Source: Paenibacillus tundrae (GTDB taxonomy: Bacteria; Bacillota; Bacilli; Paenibacillales; Paenibacillaceae). From it: DNA of 64,000 nucleotides. Made by a program: the position numbers and the translations under genes. Positions 27,233-37,045 of this stretch are shown here, piece after piece. The stretch lies in contig NZ_CP145605.1 in assembly GCF_036884255.1 (NCBI RefSeq), positions 1,612,001 to 1,676,000 of the forward strand, given 5' to 3'. The notes under the pieces are model-generated. The model had not been told where the DNA came from, made no database searches, and saw only the letters and a list, made by a program, of their open reading frames with translations. The stretch's first letter is position 1. Each line of letters opens with the position of its first letter.

Positions 27233-28051
27233 TCATGAAGTAGGACGATTAATGTTTTTGCCATAATAGATCTCGTCCATCTCCAGCTTCAGCCACTCCG
27301 TAATTTCATGTTGTTCTGCCTTGCTTAGCTTATCCTTGGTGTACCCAAAGAGATAGTTATCCAGATCGAACTCCCTCAGCTTACATTTAGTATGGAAAAT
27401 GTTCTCCTGATAGACGTTCACATCAATCATGTCAAAGCTGCTCTTGATCTCATCCGGAATGTAGTTCTGGATAGAACCAATCTCATGGTCGATGAACAGC
27501 TTGCGTCCACTTGTATCACGTGTAAATCCACGCACACGGTAATCCATCGTCATAATGTCCGTGTCAAAGGAATGAATGAGGTAGTTCAGCGCTTTGAGAG
27601 GCGAGATTTCCCCGCAAGTGGACACGTCAATATCGGCACGGAACGTACTGATCCCTTCACTTGGATGAAATTCCGGATACGTATGAACCGTAATATGACT
27701 TTTATCCAGCTGCATCACGACGTTATCTGGCAACGGCCCCGGGGATTCATCGAAGGATTCCTCCGGAATTTCCACGATTGGTCCCTCGGATACGAGCATC
27801 GTTACACTAGCGCCTTGTGGGACGTAATCCTGCTGCGCCACATTCAGAACGTGTGCACCAATAATGTCGGATACATTTCTGAGAATTTTACTTAATCGTG
27901 CCGCGTTATATTGTTCATCAATGTATTCAATATAAGCCTCACGTTCATCTTTGGTTTTGGTATAACAGATATCGTACATGTTAAAGCTCAGCGATTTGGT
28001 CAGGTTGTTGAATCCGTGCAGTTGAATGCGCTGCTCGGGAGTTAATGTCAT
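27233..28051 (-). CDS. speD: S-adenosylmethionine decarboxylase proenzyme
   Basis: This 272-residue enzyme of polyamine synthesis decarboxylates S-adenosylmethionine to supply aminopropyl groups. The length and the processing site [11 protein letters not shown] (cleaved before Ser to form the pyruvoyl cofactor) match the long, Escherichia coli-type SpeD rather than the short Bacillus SpeH form. AAAGGGG precedes the ATG. No speE is adjacent in the window. Confidence 0.92.
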   Translation of the reverse strand: MTLTPEQRIQLHGFNNLTKSLSFNMYDICYTKTKDEREAYIEYIDEQYNAARLSKILRNVSDIIGAHVLNVAQQDYVPQGASVTMLVSEGPIVEIPEESFDESPGPLPDNVVMQLDKSHITVHTYPEFHPSEGISTFRADIDVSTCGEISPLKALNYLIHSFDTDIMTMDYRVRGFTRDTSGRKLFIDHEIGSIQNYIPDEIKSSFDMIDVNVYQENIFHTKCKLREFDLDNYLFGYTKDKLSKAEQHEITEWLKLEMDEIYYGKNINRPTS

Positions 28052-28256
28052 GGCTGCAGTTCCCCTTTATCCATACGACATAGTAATCGCAGTTTTAATA
28101 CTACTTATACCCATATTGGTGCCAAAAAAAACATGAGTAGGTCATAAGAGGCTTTTACATCTATCTTTACTTTTTAGTAAAATAAACCTTTCGATGTATA
28201 ACATACGGTTTTTTGACGTACGAGGCGATTACTGATGAAGAGGAGGGCTATGCCAG

Positions 28257-28592
28257 ATGGAATTCAGCTTTGGGAACGTTACTATTGTTCTCCCACCATT
28301 GCTCTTTTCAATGATTATGGTCATTATTATATTCCTGTTAGTAAGATGGAGCAGACAATTAGAAACAAGACGTTTTACGATTTTCTTTTATTTTTGGATC
28401 AGTACATTTAATACACCAATCTATTCTCATGCTACAACCGAAGGTTTCTTTCAGTTATCGCTACCTATGGGGTTTCTATTGATTTTATTATATTTTTCCG
28501 GGGGTAACAGATACCATCCAGCTAAAATGAAAGCGAGTCTATTAGGACTCTCCGTAGCGCTATACCAGCTAATTCTTCGATATTTAGGATAG
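28257..28592 (+). CDS. Small membrane protein
   Basis: A 111-residue hydrophobic protein with about three membrane segments (14-32, 40-60, 65-82). I recognise no family. GAGGAGGGC precedes the ATG. It is followed 4 bp later by another membrane-protein gene and the pair shares one terminator. Confidence 0.65.
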   Translation: MEFSFGNVTIVLPPLLFSMIMVIIIFLLVRWSRQLETRRFTIFFYFWISTFNTPIYSHATTEGFFQLSLPMGFLLILLYFSGGNRYHPAKMKASLLGLSVALYQLILRYLG

Positions 28593-28596
28593 ATAG

Positions 28597-28944
28597 ATGA
28601 ATAAGGATATAGAGGAGATGAGGGGAATGTCCATTTGGAAAAAGCAAATGATAATCTATATGGAATTCATAGGATTTTTGGTTATTGGCTTCATTGTTAC
28701 AGAAAATGTTATGAGAAATATTTATGAGCGTTTCAATATTCCTTTTATGGGGAACGTATGGGTTAACTGGTTTGGGGTCTCATATCTTTTGTTTTTCCTT
28801 TACACACTCATTTGTACGCTATGTATAAAAAAGAATGCTGATTTCTTCAGGAAACGCTTCAAATCGTTGATTTTCTGGGCTTTTCTAATTGGCTCTTTGT
28901 ATGTTATTTTTGTTCCATTTGTTAAAGGAGAGAATCCATTTTAA
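28597..28944 (+). CDS. Small membrane protein
   Basis: A 115-residue protein with three hydrophobic segments (about 20-38, 58-78, 90-108). No known domain was recognised. It is encoded directly after the previous membrane-protein gene, so the two are probably partners. The start could also be a later ATG at residue 8 or 11. Confidence 0.6.
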   Translation: MNKDIEEMRGMSIWKKQMIIYMEFIGFLVIGFIVTENVMRNIYERFNIPFMGNVWVNWFGVSYLLFFLYTLICTLCIKKNADFFRKRFKSLIFWAFLIGSLYVIFVPFVKGENPF

Positions 28945-28957
28945 TAGAACTCAAAAA

Positions 28958-29003
28958 AGGCTATCCCTAGTCATTTATATGACTCATGGGATAGCTCTTT
29001 TTA
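28958..29003 (+). terminator. Intrinsic terminator
   Basis: The long hairpin AGGCTATCCC / GGGATAGCTC, extended by TAGTCAT/ATGACTCA, ends in five T. It follows the membrane-protein pair. Confidence 0.85.
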
Positions 29004-29022
29004 CATCAATACCACAATAATT

Positions 29023-29604
29023 CTAGAAGGAAGTATCTTCGTAATGCTGTACATCATTCATCCGCTCATCCTCCGCGATGGATTGAATGTCCTCTGACGT
29101 TATGCTGATGATGGTATAGTCTTCATTCTGCTGTTTCTTCATTGCCTTTTCCTTCATAAACCGTGGACTGCCCTCGCCGGCATCCTCATCGTACACAAGC
29201 AATAGACCGTCGCTTTTGCGTAGTAGAAGATCGTCCCTCGCTGTGAACTGCCATGGACCAATATAGGGCTGCCGACTAATGGCACCATAGTAATCAACAC
29301 CTTGCAGGATGGAACGATAATACTCTTGTTTATCTTCCTTCCATTGTTCCTCAGGATTCTGAAAGGCAGTAATGATCGATAATTTCAGATCAGGGAATGT
29401 CTCTTTCAGCTCCAACACAACTTCACAGGCCCACAGATCCACGCCATATTGCCCTGGAGTTAGCACCCATTCCAGCCCGTCCTCTACAAGCGGTGTAAGA
29501 CGGGAGGCGATGGCTTTTTTGATATAAGGAATACCTTCATGCTTCTGTCCAAAAATCTGCAGTTCATGTGCCCGATAACCGGTAATCAGCAAGTTTTTCA
29601 GCAT
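29023..29604 (-). CDS. DUF1273 (YpsA-like, SLOG-type) protein
   Basis: This 193-residue protein matches the YpsA/DUF1273 family, a Rossmann-like SLOG domain related to DprA. Marks seen are the opening LLITGYRAHEL, TPGQYGVDLWACEVV and SDGLLLVYDEDAGEG. Homologues influence cell division in Bacillus and are predicted to bind nucleotide-like ligands. AAAGGAG precedes the ATG. It is transcribed towards the membrane-protein pair. Confidence 0.88.
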   Translation of the reverse strand: MLKNLLITGYRAHELQIFGQKHEGIPYIKKAIASRLTPLVEDGLEWVLTPGQYGVDLWACEVVLELKETFPDLKLSIITAFQNPEEQWKEDKQEYYRSILQGVDYYGAISRQPYIGPWQFTARDDLLLRKSDGLLLVYDEDAGEGSPRFMKEKAMKKQQNEDYTIISITSEDIQSIAEDERMNDVQHYEDTSF

Positions 29605-29646
29605 CGGTTGCTCCTTTCAGCGCGACTCCGTACCCGAGAGCTTCAG

Positions 29647-30792
29647 TTACTCCGCGGTTGCGTTATCTGCACGGAACGGATACAGGAATTGCTTCGGAAT
29701 ATCGGTCTCGAATGTCATCAGCTCATCGGTTGTTGGGTGGATAAACGAGAGCACACGTGCATGGAGTCCAAGGCGTCCCAGGTCTCTCGTGCGCGCACCG
29801 TACTTTTTGTCTCCTGCAATTGGATGCCCGAGGTCTTCCATATGCACACGAATCTGATTTTTGCGTCCTGTTTCCAATCGAACTTCAAGCAGAGAAAACT
29901 CACGATTGGATTTGAGACGTTTGTAGTGTGTTATCGCGTGCTGTCCGTCATTCGCCCGTGGACTTGAGTACATTTTCAGCGTTTTGGTTTCCTTCAGCCA
30001 GGAGGAGATCGTACCTTCCTCTTTGCTCACAGCACCTTCAACGAGAGCAACATAGACGCGATCCTGTACATTGTCTTTCCAGTTGTTTTGCAGCTTCTGT
30101 TGTACTTCTTCGCTTTTGGCAAACATCATCACGCCAGATGTATCCCGGTCCAGACGATGCACGACAAATATCCGATTGTTTGGATTCGTACGGCGCACAT
30201 GCTCCATCAACTGGCGGTAGGCTGTAAGGTCGTTGCTACGGTCAGCGGCGATGGATAATAGCCCAGCTTCCTTACGAATGACGATGATGTCATTATCCTC
30301 ATGCAAAATGTTCACTCCGGTCATGGAAGGGGCAGCGACGGCGCCTTCTTTGCTAATGGATACGGTCTGACCCGGCGTGAGCGCCAGGTTGAACTTCGTC
30401 ACAACCTTCTCATCTACGGATACCTGACCACGACCTAGAATGGACTTCACGGCATTACGACCATCCTTCAGATGCTTCAGCAGGAACGGTAGCAGTTCTT
30501 CTGGCTCTGTCACTTGATATTGGCGAGGTGGCTCTTGTTTACGATAATACGAATTGCCGGAGCGTTTAGACGCACCTGATGATTTGGCTTTGCCAGATCT
30601 TGCTTGGTTGCCTGTTGTTGAAGACTTGGCAGCTAGTGGCTTGTTCGTATTCGCTGTATTGCGAGATGTGGATGCAGAGGATCTGGATGATTCGGAAGAT
30701 GAAGCACCTGATCTCTGAGAGCGTCCCGCAGAGGGGCGGTTCGATGACTTTCCTTTGGATGAATTGCCTGTGGAACGTTTACGTGTATTCAT
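29647..30792 (-). CDS. RluA-family pseudouridine synthase with Ser-rich extension
   Basis: The enzyme isomerises uridine to pseudouridine in RNA. Visible are an S4-like RNA-binding segment (GRGQVSVDEKVV), the catalytic HRLDRDTSG with the nucleophile Asp, and the C-terminal GRKNQIRVHM. The first 95 or so residues are a low-complexity Ser/Arg/Lys/Thr-rich tail, which is unusual. ATG at 30792 is preferred because AGAAGGAG stands upstream; the longer frame from 30849 has no site. The RNA target is not determined. Confidence 0.9.
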   Translation of the reverse strand: MNTRKRSTGNSSKGKSSNRPSAGRSQRSGASSSESSRSSASTSRNTANTNKPLAAKSSTTGNQARSGKAKSSGASKRSGNSYYRKQEPPRQYQVTEPEELLPFLLKHLKDGRNAVKSILGRGQVSVDEKVVTKFNLALTPGQTVSISKEGAVAAPSMTGVNILHEDNDIIVIRKEAGLLSIAADRSNDLTAYRQLMEHVRRTNPNNRIFVVHRLDRDTSGVMMFAKSEEVQQKLQNNWKDNVQDRVYVALVEGAVSKEEGTISSWLKETKTLKMYSSPRANDGQHAITHYKRLKSNREFSLLEVRLETGRKNQIRVHMEDLGHPIAGDKKYGARTRDLGRLGLHARVLSFIHPTTDELMTFETDIPKQFLYPFRADNATAE

Positions 30793-30981
30793 AAATAATA
30801 ATCTCCTTCTGAACAGCCTGTACCGCTTGCGTGCATACGATCCGTTCATTTCGTTATGCAGTTCAATATACCATTAACCGGGTGTAAATAAAAATAGGTG
30901 TATAGAAACTGTTATTTATCCAATCGAACGAGAGTTGAGATTCATAGAATAGGATATCTCATTGCATTGGAGGTGTTACTC

Positions 30982-31389
30982 TTGGGTGTATTTCTCGATA
31001 TGAGAACCTCAATGAACTCAGGAAGCGTAGGATCGCCTAACACATCTTTATCCGTATCACCAGAAGTGTTCGGGTCAATTGGGCTGCAGACCTTAGGTGT
31101 TGCGAATCCCATTATCACCCTGAATGGCACAGTTGGTGTGACGGGAGAGCAAGGAGATACCTTCGTTGTTGAGTTGGTACGTGGTACGGTATATGATCCG
31201 TTCTTTGTCATCTATCGTGCCGAAGGTACGGTGGGTCAGACGGGCGGCGCTGAATTTCATTCCTTTACCGCACAGGATTTGGCTGCACCACCAGCACTGG
31301 AAAGTGTGTACACTTCATTTATATCCGGGGTGTCTACAGTGGCAAGAACAGGACCAGAGATGTTCTACGGCATTGCAGCTACGAACTAG
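30982..31389 (+). CDS. Exosporium/spore-surface-like protein
   Basis: A 135-residue protein rich in Gly, Val, Ser and Thr with beta-strand-like repeats (NPIITLNGTVGVTGEQGDTFVVEL), resembling small spore-surface or exosporium proteins of Paenibacillus/Bacillus. GGAGGTG lies 6 bases before the TTG at 30982, which I take as the start; the frame upstream of this lacks a site. The assignment is by general resemblance only. Confidence 0.55.
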   Translation: MGVFLDMRTSMNSGSVGSPNTSLSVSPEVFGSIGLQTLGVANPIITLNGTVGVTGEQGDTFVVELVRGTVYDPFFVIYRAEGTVGQTGGAEFHSFTAQDLAAPPALESVYTSFISGVSTVARTGPEMFYGIAATN

Positions 31390-31544
31390 TTTTCGACAAG
31401 ATGACCATGAGAACTTCCCGATCAATTCAAGAAATGCAGATTCGATGGCGTAACGTAATGGGTCAATAATGCCTGTAGGAAAAGTGATCGTAGATCAGGA
31501 CAATGGATCGAAATATTTAGACAGAGCAGTGCACAGAAGATAGT

Positions 31545-31690
31545 AGACAACAAAGTGCACATCAACAGAAGTAGTAAGTGGTAAGCAGTAAGCAGTAGGT
31601 TACAAACAGAAGCTCAAACAGCAAACAGTAAACAGAAAACCGGAAAACAGCAGCAATCATCATATAGAAGCAGCAATTAGCAGCGGTAAA
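31545..31690 (+). repeat. Low-complexity A-rich intergenic repeat
   Basis: This non-coding stretch consists of loosely repeated AAACAGAA/AGCAGTA/AAACAGTAA units. Similar AG-rich tracts follow the genes at 36,981 and 38,368. No gene was seen in 31,390-31,820. Confidence 0.5.
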
Positions 31691-31700
31691 AGGTCAACTT

Positions 31701-31744
31701 AAAAATCCCGGTTCCAGTATCGTAGGAGTCCGGGATTTTTTTTT
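31701..31744 (+). terminator. Bidirectional terminator
   Basis: AATCCCGG pairs with CCGGGATT, with nine T after it on the forward strand and five T on the reverse. It can serve both the upstream forward gene and the reverse-strand gene at 31,821. Confidence 0.85.
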
Positions 31745-31820
31745 AGTTATATTCCAGCCGTATTGTGATGCACCAATAGCATGAAGAGAGCCAGATGTAA
31801 TTCAAGAGCCACAAGCAAAC

Positions 31821-32531
31821 TCAGTTAGCACGGCCTTTCAGAATGATGTTGCCTGCTTTGCCAAAATCAATAGCAACCTTGCCCGCTAGGGCGGCCGTGC
31901 GCTCAGCGAGAACAACAGCATTAACGCCACAGGAGAAGAGAGCGACATCAAACGTATGCTGGTTCGTGACGATCCATTGCAGCGTTTCATCGGTCTGACC
32001 CCAGTTATCAAAAGGAAGGGCTGCTGCGATCTGCAGATGATACGGTTCTTGAACAAGCCGATCGCGAAGGGCATCAATCTCGCGAGTCACGAGCAGCACC
32101 CGTTTACCAGCAAGCATGGACCAGAACCGAGGCATCTGTACGAGCTCACGGTTGACACAAGCATGGCAGGTCATTGCTGGAGAGATGCCGTAGTGAGCAA
32201 ATAACATATCGGTGAGCGGTCGCTTGAGATAATCCGGAGCTTTAATCGTCATATCCCCTGGGGGAAGCACACCAACAATATTAGCTCGTTGTATAGAAGC
32301 GGCCACGTGATCTCTGAGCTGAAAATCGGGGAGACGAAGTCCCTTTTGACCTAAATTGGCTTTGATCGCCCAGCGTTCTTGAAGCACCTGCTCCACAGTC
32401 CAGACCGTTTCCTGAGACATGACAATATTCTCGCCATCGCCCACGCGAACGAGAGAAAAAGGACGCTGCTCTACAAGTGCTGCTTCGAGCTGATCAAGTA
32501 CACCATCCGTCTCAAGATAAATAGCATTCAT
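31821..32531 (-). CDS. GT-D fold glycosyltransferase domain protein
   Basis: This 236-residue protein has the motif FSLVRVGDGENIVMS near residue 25, matching the R-x-GDGE signature of GT-D-type (DUF1792-like) glycosyltransferases known from surface-adhesin glycosylation loci. It should transfer a sugar from a nucleotide donor. The acceptor is unknown. It lies at the edge of the glycan cluster on the opposite strand. Confidence 0.78.
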   Translation of the reverse strand: MNAIYLETDGVLDQLEAALVEQRPFSLVRVGDGENIVMSQETVWTVEQVLQERWAIKANLGQKGLRLPDFQLRDHVAASIQRANIVGVLPPGDMTIKAPDYLKRPLTDMLFAHYGISPAMTCHACVNRELVQMPRFWSMLAGKRVLLVTREIDALRDRLVQEPYHLQIAAALPFDNWGQTDETLQWIVTNQHTFDVALFSCGVNAVVLAERTAALAGKVAIDFGKAGNIILKGRAN

Positions 32532-32612
32532 TTTAGATGTAAACCTCCTTCGTATTCTATTGACCTATTCTATGTAATGGCTGCGCTAACGTTTTGTACG
32601 TTCGACCTGTAA

Positions 32613-32704
32613 AAGGCTATTCCATAAGTCCACTTTTGATGAGGTGATTACCTTCGTCCCATCTTCTGGGCACTGCAAACCAGACCTTTTTGAACACGCA
32701 CTAT
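32613..32704 (+). repeat. MITE-like repeat remnant (internally deleted)
   Basis: The left end (AGTCCACTTTTGAT) and right end (CCATCTTCT, CCTTTTTGAACACGCACTA) of the dispersed element are joined after loss of the centre. Confidence 0.65.
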
Positions 32705-32909
32705 AAGGCGAATCTTCGGGTGTATATCAATCTATTTTGTGAAAAGTAGTTCAAGTGTACTGACCGATTCTACTTCTATTTCATACGTTGTAGGGATGGC
32801 GGATAAGAGAATTACGCTATGAAAGTTGGTTGGAATGCAACAACGCATTACATGTATTTCTGCAAGGCATAGGCTGCAAAACTATGAAAATGTTCAAAGG
32901 CAACCAGAA

Positions 32910-33090
32910 GAGGTTGTTCAAAAAGTCCGCTTTTGATTACGAAGGATGCGCGAGTGGCATCTCAGCATCGAATATGGGATTCAGCCGAAATATCCGTTGC
33001 TCACGTAGCTTAGTCTACGCTCCGCTACTCCATTTCTATCTTCATCCCATCTTCTTGGTACTGAAAACCGACCTTTTTGAACACGCACTA
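32910..33090 (+). repeat. MITE-like dispersed repeat, copy 3
   Basis: A nearly complete copy (GAGGTTGTTCAAAAAGTCC to CCTTTTTGAACACGCACTA) with about 35 internal bases missing compared with copies 1 and 2. It lies between the GT-D gene and the glycan cluster. Confidence 0.75.
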
Positions 33091-33122
33091 GAAGAAAGGC
33101 TGTTTACATGAGGAGGGATGTT

Positions 33123-33812
33123 ATGTCTAGGAAAGTCGTTATTGAGATTAACTTCAACAATTATGGCATGGATCCGCAGCGGTTAACGAGAGAATGGCTG
33201 GAGCGACGGATGAGCATCTTTCGTACCTTTACGTTGCATTGCCTCAAGGCACAGACGAATCAGGATTTTCTTACCGTTGTGAAGCTGTCGAAGGAATCAG
33301 GCGAGTTGATGCAAGAAATTCTTGCGGAACAAGAGCCATTACCTTCTAATATTCGCTTTGGAACCAATATTGAGAGTGTGCGTGCCATTCTAGCTTTTGC
33401 ACAAGGGGCAGAACACATCTATATTGCACGTCTGGATTCGGATGATCTGTACCACCGTACCTTTGTTCAACAGTTATACGATATTCAGCCACAGCCGGAG
33501 ACGATGGCATTGATCAATCAGAACGGCTACCTGTGGGATAGTGTGAATCATGAGATGGCACCCGCATTTCATCGTTCTCCGCAGTTCTATGTCTACCTGT
33601 ACCGGACGGAGGAGTATGCTTCAGGCTATCGAGTGAAGCTGCCAGGCCGCGGTACGCATGGAAATGTAATTGATCTGCCGCACGAACTGCTCGCACCTCG
33701 CAATTATGTCAATATCGTGCATAGCAGCAACACATCGGTCAAAAAGGTACCACCGAAAGATCGTTTAAGCCGAGACGAGATGGCTCAGGTATTACGTGAA
33801 TTCATGATCTAA
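33123..33812 (+). CDS. Putative rhamnosyl transferase family glycosyltransferase
   Basis: This 229-residue protein resembles the putative rhamnosyl-transferase family: FRTFTLHCLKAQTNQDF near the N-terminus, a DxD-like motif RLDSDD near residue 104 and a C-terminal HSSNTS. It should transfer a sugar during surface-glycan assembly. ATG at 33123 follows GGAGG by 7 bases. It heads a run of five same-strand genes. Confidence 0.78.
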   Translation: MSRKVVIEINFNNYGMDPQRLTREWLERRMSIFRTFTLHCLKAQTNQDFLTVVKLSKESGELMQEILAEQEPLPSNIRFGTNIESVRAILAFAQGAEHIYIARLDSDDLYHRTFVQQLYDIQPQPETMALINQNGYLWDSVNHEMAPAFHRSPQFYVYLYRTEEYASGYRVKLPGRGTHGNVIDLPHELLAPRNYVNIVHSSNTSVKKVPPKDRLSRDEMAQVLREFMI

Positions 33813-33838
33813 CGATCTAATGAAGGAGGCATTCTTGC

Positions 33839-34828
33839 ATGATTAAAGGACAAATTATTTTGATCACTGGAGGAACAGGCTCCTGGGGACAGAAGCTGAC
33901 CGAGGTACTGCTGGAACAGGATCCGGCTGAGATTCGCATCATGTCGCGTAATGAGTATGCTCAGATCGCGATGCAACGTGATTTTGGTCATGATGCAAGG
34001 CTACGTTTTGTCATAGGAGATATTCGGGATTATGGAGCAGTGGAGGAAGCGTGCCGGAATGTGGATGTTCTCTTTCATTTGGCCGCACTGAAGCATGTAC
34101 CCGTATGTGAAGACCAGCCGGATGAAGCTTTCAAAACCAATGTCATTGGCACACAGAATATCATTAAAGCAGCCATTCGCATGAAGATTCCTAAGGTGAT
34201 TGATGTCTCCACCGATAAGGCGGTCGATCCAATCAACGTGTATGGCATGACCAAGGCGCTCGGTGAAAAGATGATGATTCGTGCGAATGGACTAAGTGAG
34301 CATACTAGATTTGTCTGCATCCGTGGTGGCAATGTGCTAGGAACAAGCGGCAGTGTCGTGCCATTGTTCCGTCGTCAGATTGATGAGGGCAAGGTGCTTA
34401 CGATTACGGACAAAGGCATGACACGCTTTTTTCTGACACGAGCGGAAGCGATACATTTGCTGCTTAAGGCGGCTGAGGCGGCGGTAGGCGGCGAGACATT
34501 TGTGATGAAAATGAAAGCTTGCAAGATGACCGATCTAGCCTCGGTCATGTTAGAGAGGGCGGGTCGCCCATCCTTTGACTATCAGGTTACAGGCATTCGC
34601 CCTGGCGAGAAACTACATGAAGTGCTCATCTCGCCCTTCGAATCACCTCGAACCTATAAGTATGATGAGCAATATTACGTCATATTGCCGCAAGAACCGG
34701 ACAAGCGCCTGCAAGATCAGTATAGTAGCCTGCCTCGTGTCACACTTTCCGAATACCGCTCAGACACTGCCATGATGAACAAACAAGCGATAGCTCAGTT
34801 TTTGCGTGCAGGCGGCTTTATTAATTAA
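33839..34828 (+). CDS. CapD/PseB-like nucleotide-sugar dehydratase/epimerase (SDR)
   Basis: This 329-residue extended-SDR enzyme has a cofactor motif TGGTGSWG near residue 10, LAALKHVPVCEDQPDEA near 80, and a YGMTKALGEKM active-site Tyr/Lys near 134. These are typical of UDP-GlcNAc 4,6-dehydratases/inverting epimerases (PseB, FlaA1, CapD). It would start synthesis of a modified sugar for a surface polymer or glycoprotein. GAAGGAGG precedes the ATG. Confidence 0.9.
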   Translation: MIKGQIILITGGTGSWGQKLTEVLLEQDPAEIRIMSRNEYAQIAMQRDFGHDARLRFVIGDIRDYGAVEEACRNVDVLFHLAALKHVPVCEDQPDEAFKTNVIGTQNIIKAAIRMKIPKVIDVSTDKAVDPINVYGMTKALGEKMMIRANGLSEHTRFVCIRGGNVLGTSGSVVPLFRRQIDEGKVLTITDKGMTRFFLTRAEAIHLLLKAAEAAVGGETFVMKMKACKMTDLASVMLERAGRPSFDYQVTGIRPGEKLHEVLISPFESPRTYKYDEQYYVILPQEPDKRLQDQYSSLPRVTLSEYRSDTAMMNKQAIAQFLRAGGFIN

Positions 34829-34847
34829 TAGAAGGGAGGCGGAGCGT

Positions 34848-36248
34848 TTGGAGATGGAAGGATTGCAAGACAACATACACAACCGCTCCCTTCTTGCTGC
34901 TGTCATTGGGCTGGGTTATGTGGGGCTTCCGATGGCGGTGGAGATGGCGCAGGCTGGTTATCAAGTACATGGCATTGATATTGATACCCTCAAGGTTGCG
35001 AGACTTCGAGCGGGGGATTCCTACGTAATCGGCATTGAGGATCAAGTGGTGCAGTCATTAACCGCAAACGGATTATTCACGGCAACAACGGATTATACGG
35101 CAGTCGCTAAGGCGGATATCGTTGTCATCTGTGTACCAACACCACTAACGCCAGGCCATCAACCGGATATTTCATATATCGCCGCAGCAGTCAAAGGCAT
35201 AACCCCTCATCTGAAGCAGGGAAGCCTCATCATACTGGAGAGCACCACGTATCCGGGAACGACGGAGGAGCATGTGAAGCAACCGATTGAAGCAGCCACA
35301 GGCTGGACGGTGGGCAAACAGTTCCATGTCTGCTATTCTCCTGAGCGGGTCGATCCAGGTAGTGTGAATTATGGGGTGAAAAATACACCGAAGATCATCG
35401 GAGGTGCTACAGCCTCCTGTTTAGCCTATGGAACAGCGTTCTACGGCTCGTTCTTGAATGAAATTGTGCCGGTGAGCTCTACCACCGTAGCTGAGACCGC
35501 CAAGCTGTTCGAAAATACGTTTCGCAGCGTGAACATTGCCCTTGTGAATGAGCTTACGCCTGCATGCGAGCAGATGGGAGTGAACATCTGGGAGGTGCTG
35601 GACGCTGCTGCGACGAAGCCGTTTGGATATATGCCTTTCTACCCCGGGCCGGGGATTGGTGGACACTGTATTCCGATTGATCCAATCTATCTGTCCTGGG
35701 CGGCAGAGCGACAGGGGTCGGAGCTGCAATTCATCAAACTAGCCGATGCAACGAACCGGGAGATGCCGGAACGCATGGTGGCACGGGCAGTGGAATTGTT
35801 AATGAAGAGTGGAATTTTCGTAAAGGATGCACGGATTGTGCTGGCAGGTATGGCGTACAAAAAAGATATTGACGACTTGCGTGAATCTCCCGCACTGGAT
35901 GTCTTCAGACTGCTGAGTGCAGCGGGAGCAGAGGTCGTCTTCACCGATCCGATGGTGCCTGTCTTCCGCAAGGACGATGGCACGATTATCCAAGCTCAGC
36001 CAGCCTCACCTGAACTATGGGCATGGGCGGATCTTGTGATTATTACAACCGATCATACCGGCTTTGATTATCAAGAGATGGCTGACCACGCGAAACGAAT
36101 TTTCGATACCCGTAATGCTACCCAAGGTGTCCATGGGGACAACATTGTGGTGCTTGGGCATCCAGCCCAAACGCCCGTCTTAACTGCTCTAGAGGAAACG
36201 GCAAGCCATTCGTCTGAACAGGTAGGAGATAGCAATGGCGAATCATGA
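34848..36248 (+). CDS. UDP-glucose/UDP-GlcNAc dehydrogenase family (nucleotide-sugar dehydrogenase)
   Basis: This enzyme of about 466 residues oxidises a UDP-sugar to the uronic acid with NAD. Evidence is the N-terminal Rossmann motif AVIGLGYVGLPMAVEMA, ESTTYPGTTEE, the catalytic-Cys region GPGIGGHCIPIDP and the C-terminal AGMAYKKDIDDLRESPAL. It resembles the WecC/UDP-N-acetylhexosamine dehydrogenase group. TTG at 34848 follows GGGAGG at good spacing; ATG at 34854 is an alternative. Its end overlaps the next gene by 14 bp. Confidence 0.92.
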   Translation: MEMEGLQDNIHNRSLLAAVIGLGYVGLPMAVEMAQAGYQVHGIDIDTLKVARLRAGDSYVIGIEDQVVQSLTANGLFTATTDYTAVAKADIVVICVPTPLTPGHQPDISYIAAAVKGITPHLKQGSLIILESTTYPGTTEEHVKQPIEAATGWTVGKQFHVCYSPERVDPGSVNYGVKNTPKIIGGATASCLAYGTAFYGSFLNEIVPVSSTTVAETAKLFENTFRSVNIALVNELTPACEQMGVNIWEVLDAAATKPFGYMPFYPGPGIGGHCIPIDPIYLSWAAERQGSELQFIKLADATNREMPERMVARAVELLMKSGIFVKDARIVLAGMAYKKDIDDLRESPALDVFRLLSAAGAEVVFTDPMVPVFRKDDGTIIQAQPASPELWAWADLVIITTDHTGFDYQEMADHAKRIFDTRNATQGVHGDNIVVLGHPAQTPVLTALEETASHSSEQVGDSNGES

Positions 36249-36981
36249 CCGGGTGAATGAACGATATTATGGCGAGATTAATTCGGAAGAGTCTCATGAA
36301 GCAACGAGGACACGTATTCACTGGATGTGCCGGGAAGCGACAGGCGAGCGAATGCTGGATGTCGGATGCAGTCAGGGGATTACCTCAATACTGCTAGCGC
36401 GTGAAGGCTTTCGGGTAACCGGCATTGATCTGGAGGAAGAGAGCATCCGGTTTGCGAAGGAAGAGCTGGCGAAGGAATCGAAGCCTGTGCGGAGTAAAGT
36501 GGATTTCCGGCTGATGGACATTACGCAGTGGAAGGAAAGGGCTGTCTTCGACACGGTACTGCTTGGTGAAGTGTTGGAGCATTTTGCACATCCCGAGAAG
36601 TTATTAATGCAGATCCATCGGTTATTGCATGAAAAAGGAACGCTGGTCGTGACGGTTCCCTATGGATATCATCCGTTTCATGATCATAAACAGACCTTCT
36701 ATGCAGGCAAGCTTGTGATGTGTCTGCTGCCGTATTTCGAAGTGGTGAAGCTGGAGGTTCATCATAAGTATCTATGCTGCGCTGCACGTAGACGCTGGGA
36801 AGTGAATCCATATATCTCGCCTGCGCCAAGTGAAATGAAAACATGGATGGAACTGGACTATGCCCATTTTGCCGAAATCGAACGGAGCCACCTACGACTG
36901 ATGAATCAACGGAAGAAGGCACTCGACAATGCTGTTGAGCAGGTAAAGCGTCTGCGCAAACAAGAAGCGGAGAAACAGTAG
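36235..36981 (+). CDS. Class I SAM-dependent methyltransferase
   Basis: This 248-residue protein has the SAM-binding motif MLDVGCSQGITSILLA near residue 40, GIDLEEESI and the post-motif LLGEVLEHF. The C-terminal 40 residues are a charged helix. It probably methylates a sugar or lipid in the same glycan pathway (inference from the operon). The start overlaps the preceding gene. Confidence 0.88.
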   Translation: MANHDRVNERYYGEINSEESHEATRTRIHWMCREATGERMLDVGCSQGITSILLAREGFRVTGIDLEEESIRFAKEELAKESKPVRSKVDFRLMDITQWKERAVFDTVLLGEVLEHFAHPEKLLMQIHRLLHEKGTLVVTVPYGYHPFHDHKQTFYAGKLVMCLLPYFEVVKLEVHHKYLCCAARRRWEVNPYISPAPSEMKTWMELDYAHFAEIERSHLRLMNQRKKALDNAVEQVKRLRKQEAEKQ

Positions 36982-37045
36982 TCAGAACAGTAAAAGTAGT
37001 AAGGTATAGTAAGAACAGTAAGAACAGTTAGAGAAGTAAGATAAG
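36982..37045 (+). repeat. Low-complexity AGTAAGAACAGT-type tract
   Basis: Short imperfect repeats of AGTAAGAACAGT follow the methyltransferase. The remaining 200 bp up to the next gene hold nothing recognised. Confidence 0.45.
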
